This document shows positions 35,970 through 38,434 of a stretch of DNA of 38,434 bases, one piece after another. Position 1 is the stretch's first letter. The number at the start of each line of letters is the position of its first letter. The notes below the pieces were generated by a model. That model was not told the DNA's origin, searched no databases, and saw only the letters and a list, made by a program, of their open reading frames with translations. This stretch comes from Phycisphaera mikurensis NBRC 102666. GTDB taxonomy: Bacteria > Planctomycetota > Phycisphaerae > Phycisphaerales > SM1A02. The position numbers and the translations under genes were made by a program. The stretch spans positions 1 through 38,434 of the forward strand of contig CAMDUB010000019.1 of assembly GCA_945878575.1 (NCBI GenBank). Reading direction: 5' to 3'.

Positions 35970-36057
35970 CCTCGGTAAGCGGCGTGTGAAACTGAGAAGT
36001 CCGGCAGTTGGACGTACGCCCCGTGGGTGCCAACCGGACGAACAGTTTCGCCCGAGG
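35970..36057. ncRNA. Candidate structured RNA: nested 28-bp stem in 88 nt
   Basis: Successive helices close on one another: CCTCGG (35970-35975) with CCGAGG (36052-36057); GAAACTG (35988-35994) with CAGTTTC (36043-36049); GTCCGG (35999-36004) with CCGGAC (36034-36039); TTGG (36008-36011) with CCAA (36030-36033); and CGCCC (36017-36021) with GGGTG (36025-36029) over a three-base loop. This makes 28 pairs, one of them G-U. Internal loops are small and asymmetric (agaa/gaa, cag bulge). I cannot match it to tmRNA, SRP RNA, RNase P RNA or a riboswitch class I know. The strand is unknown, as DNA stems fold on either. Confidence 0.5.
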
Positions 36058-36080
36058 CTAAGCGGAACCTTGGGGAGCGC

Positions 36081-36132
36081 AGCCGTCCGCGTCCGAGGGT
36101 CCCGCGCGCAACGGAGGGGGCGGTGGACGGCT
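36081..36132. other. Second stem-loop in the same non-coding stretch
   Basis: AGCCGTCC (36081-36088) and GGACGGCT (36125-36132) are perfect 8-bp partners, enclosing a 36-base GC-rich loop in which TCCG and CGGA can pair. It lies 23 bp after the nested stem and 21 bp before repeat copy 2, so the two may be parts of one RNA. Confidence 0.45.
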
Positions 36133-36153
36133 CAACGCACTTCGCCGCACGCC

Positions 36154-36229
36154 TTCGTACTGGCCCGCATCCGCCTTACGAGGACGGCCGCTGAGCGCGG
36201 CCCTGTCCTCTTCGGCGCTTGCGGCCAGG
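36154..36229. repeat. 76-bp hairpin-forming repeat, copy 2
   Basis: The central stem is AGGAC-GGCCGC / GCGGCC-CT-GTCCT (36181-36209). Compared with copy 1, the T-A pair is replaced by C-G at the same stem position, a compensatory change. The orientation is direct relative to copy 1. It ends 25 bp before the ileS stop, so it could lie in the 3' end of the ileS transcript. Confidence 0.85.
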
Positions 36230-36254
36230 TGGCGTGTGGTTGCATCACGTCTCT

Positions 36255-38434
36255 TTACTGTCCAACGGCTTCGGCATCTCGGTCGCTGAGTAGTCCACCA
36301 TCTGCGCGCTCGCGCACGGTGCCGTCGCGCTTGCGGCTGCGTTCGCAGCGGGGTTCTTCGCGGAGGTCGGTGACTGAGACAAGCTTTGCCGCAGGATCAA
36401 GCGTCACACGGCTGACGCCCATCAGGTCTGCCAGTTCTGCAGTGAATGGCTTCAGGGTGCCGTCGGCGTCTGGGATCACCAGACCGGCGTCGAGGGAATT
36501 CTCGATGCCTTGTGACTTTGCTTCCTCGAGCGCCTTCATGGCGGATTCACGGGCTGCAAAGACTGCCGGCCAACCAGCGGCGGCGGCGAAGGTGATCGGG
36601 ACATGCTGCTCGAAGACAACGTTTTTTGCATCCGCGCCCTTGAGCGCACGCCAGGCTTCGTCAGCCGTGTGCGGCAGCACTGGGGCAAGCATGCGGATGA
36701 GTCCTTCAGCAACGGCATTCATAGCGCGCTGCGTTGTACGACGGCGGGTGCCGTCGGCGCGATCGCAGTACAGACGATCCTTGGTTGCAGCAAACCACTC
36801 CGAACTGAGCGTGCTGTTGCAGAAGTCAAAGATCGCCACCTGCGCGTCGCGGAAATTGGCGCCGCGGTACGAAGCCAGAACTGCTTCTTGGAGTTTGCAG
36901 AATTCACCAAGCGCCCAACCATCAATCGAGTTGGGCTCGGTCTTCGCCAATTGAGCCGCTTCGTCAGCAGACGGCGTGTAGTCGTACAGATTGCTCAACA
37001 GATAGCGAACAGTGTTTCGTACCTTGCGGTAACTCTCGCCAGCAGTCGTGAAGAAGGACATATCAACCTTGATATCGCCTTCGTACGGAACGCTAAAGAC
37101 CCACCATCGGCACACCTCAGCGCCAACTTGCTTCAAGAGATCTTCCACCTCAATGGTGTTGCCGATCGACTTGGACATCTTCTTGCCGTCTTTGTCCACA
37201 ATGAAGCCGTGGGTGACCAATGCCTTGAACGGCGGTTTGCCCGTGGCACCAAGCGCCGGAAGAAGACTCAATTGGAACCAACCACGATGTTGGTCGGATC
37301 CTTCCAAATACAGATCCGCAGGGAAGCCCAGGCCGCGCTCGCGCAAGACTGCGTTCCAACTTGATCCTGATTCAAACCACACGTCAAAGATGTCGTACAG
37401 CTTGACCAACTTGGAAATGTCAACGCCCTTGGGCGCATCGGGGTCAGCGGCGGCATTCCAATGCGCCAACAATTCCGCTGGGCCATCCGTAAACCACGCG
37501 TCACTGCCCTTCTCGCGGAAGCGCTTGGCAATGGCACGCACGGTTCCCGGCGTCAGCAGGATTTCGCCTGCTTCCGTGCGAAATGCCGGAATCGGCAGAC
37601 CCCAGGCGCGCTGGCGACTGATGCACCAATCCGGGCGACTCTCCAGCATGCCGCGCATGCGATTGCGACCCCAGCTTGGAACAAAATCAATGCCGCCCTC
37701 AGCGGCGCTCTTGCCCGTGGCATCAAGCGCCAAGGCTCGCAAGGAAATGCTATCGCGCTTGGTGGCACGATCGACACCAATGAACCACTGCTCAGTGGCT
37801 CGGAAGATCACCGGCGTCTTGGATCGCCAGTCATGCGGATAGGAGTGCGTAAAGACGTGATCGTGATACAGATGACCGCTCTGCCGCAGGTGTTCCGTGA
37901 TTTCCTTGTTGGCATCCCACACGCTCTTGCCGCGAAGCCACGCCGGAACCGTGTCGTCGTAGGTTCCATCATCGCGCACCGGGCAGTACGTTTCCAGGCC
38001 TTCCTTGAGTCCGGTGCGATAGTCCTCTGCGCCGTGACCGGGTGCCGTGTGAACCAGACCCGTGCCATCCTCAAGTGTCACATAGTCAGCCGCAACCACT
38101 GATGATTCACGGTCGCAGAAGGGATGCCGGTACTTCAAGCCAACCAACTTGGCGCCGTCCGTTTCCGCAACAATCCGCACCTTATCACTGCCCGCCAGCT
38201 TGGTGACTTTGGCCACCAAGTCGCTGGCCATGACCGCCAGATTGCCGTCCACTTCAACCATGGCGTATCGATAGTCCGCGTGGATAGCAATCGCCAAATT
38301 GGCCGGCAGCGTCCAGGGCGTGGTGGTCCAGATGGTGAAGCTGGGAGTGCAGTCAAGCTCGCACTCAAACGCACGCTCCACTGCTTCGCGGTCCGCCGCT
38401 TCAAAGTCCACGTACACCGAAAGATCTTCGCGAT
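36255..38434 (-). CDS. ileS: Isoleucyl-tRNA synthetase (partial, 5' end outside window)
   Basis: The open frame covers 726 codons to the right edge without an initiation site, so roughly the first 300 residues are missing. The enzyme charges tRNA-Ile and edits valine. CP1 editing-domain segments are at the start of what is visible (TIWTTTPWTLPANLAIAIH, VHTAPGHGAEDYRTG), then WCISRQRAWGLPIP, YLEGSDQHRGWFQLSLLPAL and the KMSKS loop (KKMSKSIGNTIEV). The anticodon-binding domain follows. The C-terminal zinc knuckle, normally four Cys, reads RCERSRKRDGTV...LLSDRDAEAV: only one Cys remains. The stop is TAA at 36257-36255. No T-box can be judged, as the leader lies outside. Confidence 0.96.
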   Translation of the reverse strand, partial: REDLSVYVDFEAADREAVERAFECELDCTPSFTIWTTTPWTLPANLAIAIHADYRYAMVEVDGNLAVMASDLVAKVTKLAGSDKVRIVAETDGAKLVGLKYRHPFCDRESSVVAADYVTLEDGTGLVHTAPGHGAEDYRTGLKEGLETYCPVRDDGTYDDTVPAWLRGKSVWDANKEITEHLRQSGHLYHDHVFTHSYPHDWRSKTPVIFRATEQWFIGVDRATKRDSISLRALALDATGKSAAEGGIDFVPSWGRNRMRGMLESRPDWCISRQRAWGLPIPAFRTEAGEILLTPGTVRAIAKRFREKGSDAWFTDGPAELLAHWNAAADPDAPKGVDISKLVKLYDIFDVWFESGSSWNAVLRERGLGFPADLYLEGSDQHRGWFQLSLLPALGATGKPPFKALVTHGFIVDKDGKKMSKSIGNTIEVEDLLKQVGAEVCRWWVFSVPYEGDIKVDMSFFTTAGESYRKVRNTVRYLLSNLYDYTPSADEAAQLAKTEPNSIDGWALGEFCKLQEAVLASYRGANFRDAQVAIFDFCNSTLSSEWFAATKDRLYCDRADGTRRRTTQRAMNAVAEGLIRMLAPVLPHTADEAWRALKGADAKNVVFEQHVPITFAAAAGWPAVFAARESAMKALEEAKSQGIENSLDAGLVIPDADGTLKPFTAELADLMGVSRVTLDPAAKLVSVTDLREEPRCERSRKRDGTVRERADGGLLSDRDAEAVGQ

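Larger units (their letters stand above)
35902..36153. other. Structured non-coding stretch between the two 76-bp repeats
   Basis: There is no credible gene here: an open frame from 35986 runs on into antisense ileS and is Arg-rich. Besides the stems listed separately, CTGCGG (35891-35896) can pair with CCGCAG (35952-35957). The density of pairing suggests a transcribed RNA or the corpse of a mobile RNA element. Confidence 0.5.

Noticed and set aside
35902-36153. Possible group II intron or known housekeeping RNA (tmRNA, SRP, RNase P)
   Set aside because: I see no domain V-like hairpin, no reverse transcriptase and none of the conserved sequence blocks of those RNAs; kept only as an unclassified structured stretch.
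35986-36954. 322-codon plus-strand frame through the structured non-coding DNA
   Set aside because: It starts in the nested stem, crosses repeat copy 2 and then runs antisense to ileS; the translation is Arg/Ser-rich without motif.

Overview
The window looks like chromosomal DNA of a Phycisphaerae-type planctomycete (Planctomycetota). The main reason is that nine secreted proteins end in the same dockerin-like tail, a pair of Ca-loop repeats of the form D-x-N/D-x-D-G...G-A-D-L-G-x-L-L-x-A-W-G, often closed by Cys-Pro. This tail is characteristic of that lineage. High GC, alternative start codons, a PEP-CTERM-like protein and a monomeric isocitrate dehydrogenase fit the same picture. I found no tRNA, rRNA, CRISPR array, intact insertion sequence or prophage.

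Layout. 1-1.2 kb: a DUF3088 gene (cut by the window edge) in an operon with a GNAT acetyltransferase, then a tiny lipoprotein. 1.5-4.4 kb: a scarred region with a 5' gene remnant, two unrecognised small genes, a beta-helix dockerin protein, a 60-bp copy of another gene's 3' end and the tail of a RelE/ParE-type toxin. 4.4-7.7 kb: a HAF-repeat dockerin protein, a PadR regulator overlapping a HAAS-like membrane protein, and a divergent Cys-rich secreted protein, with dyads between them. 7.8-10.8 kb: a PhoX/DUF839 dockerin protein and an HtrA-like protein that has lost its catalytic triad. 10.9-13.5 kb: imelysin plus di-heme oxidoreductase. 13.6-18.1 kb: a lipoprotein, an OPA-type MFS transporter and monomeric IDH.

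18.3-23.5 kb: three dockerin proteins in a row (YHYH/DUF1566 fusion, pre-peptidase-like beta-sandwich, and a serine alpha/beta hydrolase whose start lies 4 bp after the preceding stop). 23.5-25.9 kb: a PEP-CTERM-like protein, a HisN-like phosphatase and a DUF6265 lipoprotein. 25.9-29.3 kb: a tandem duplication of a two-gene module (dockerin protein plus divergent META-domain lipoprotein). The second META copy has collapsed to about 80 bp, while its terminator hairpin and operator-like palindrome survive. 29.4-31.2 kb: a ninth dockerin protein.

31.4-38.4 kb: a housekeeping block with mntH-truD on the minus strand, rpmE-prfA on the plus strand and ileS entering from the right edge. Between prfA and ileS lies about 480 bp of highly structured non-coding DNA. 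It holds a 76-bp repeat present twice, whose copies differ by a compensatory base-pair change, flanking a nested stem of 28 bp (one of them a G-U pair) within 88 nt. This is the best candidate in the window for something undescribed.

Functionally, much of the window is a cell-surface/secretome region in which unrelated domains carry one sorting or docking tail. No cohesin partner is visible here. All domain names rest on my reading of motifs; no search was run.
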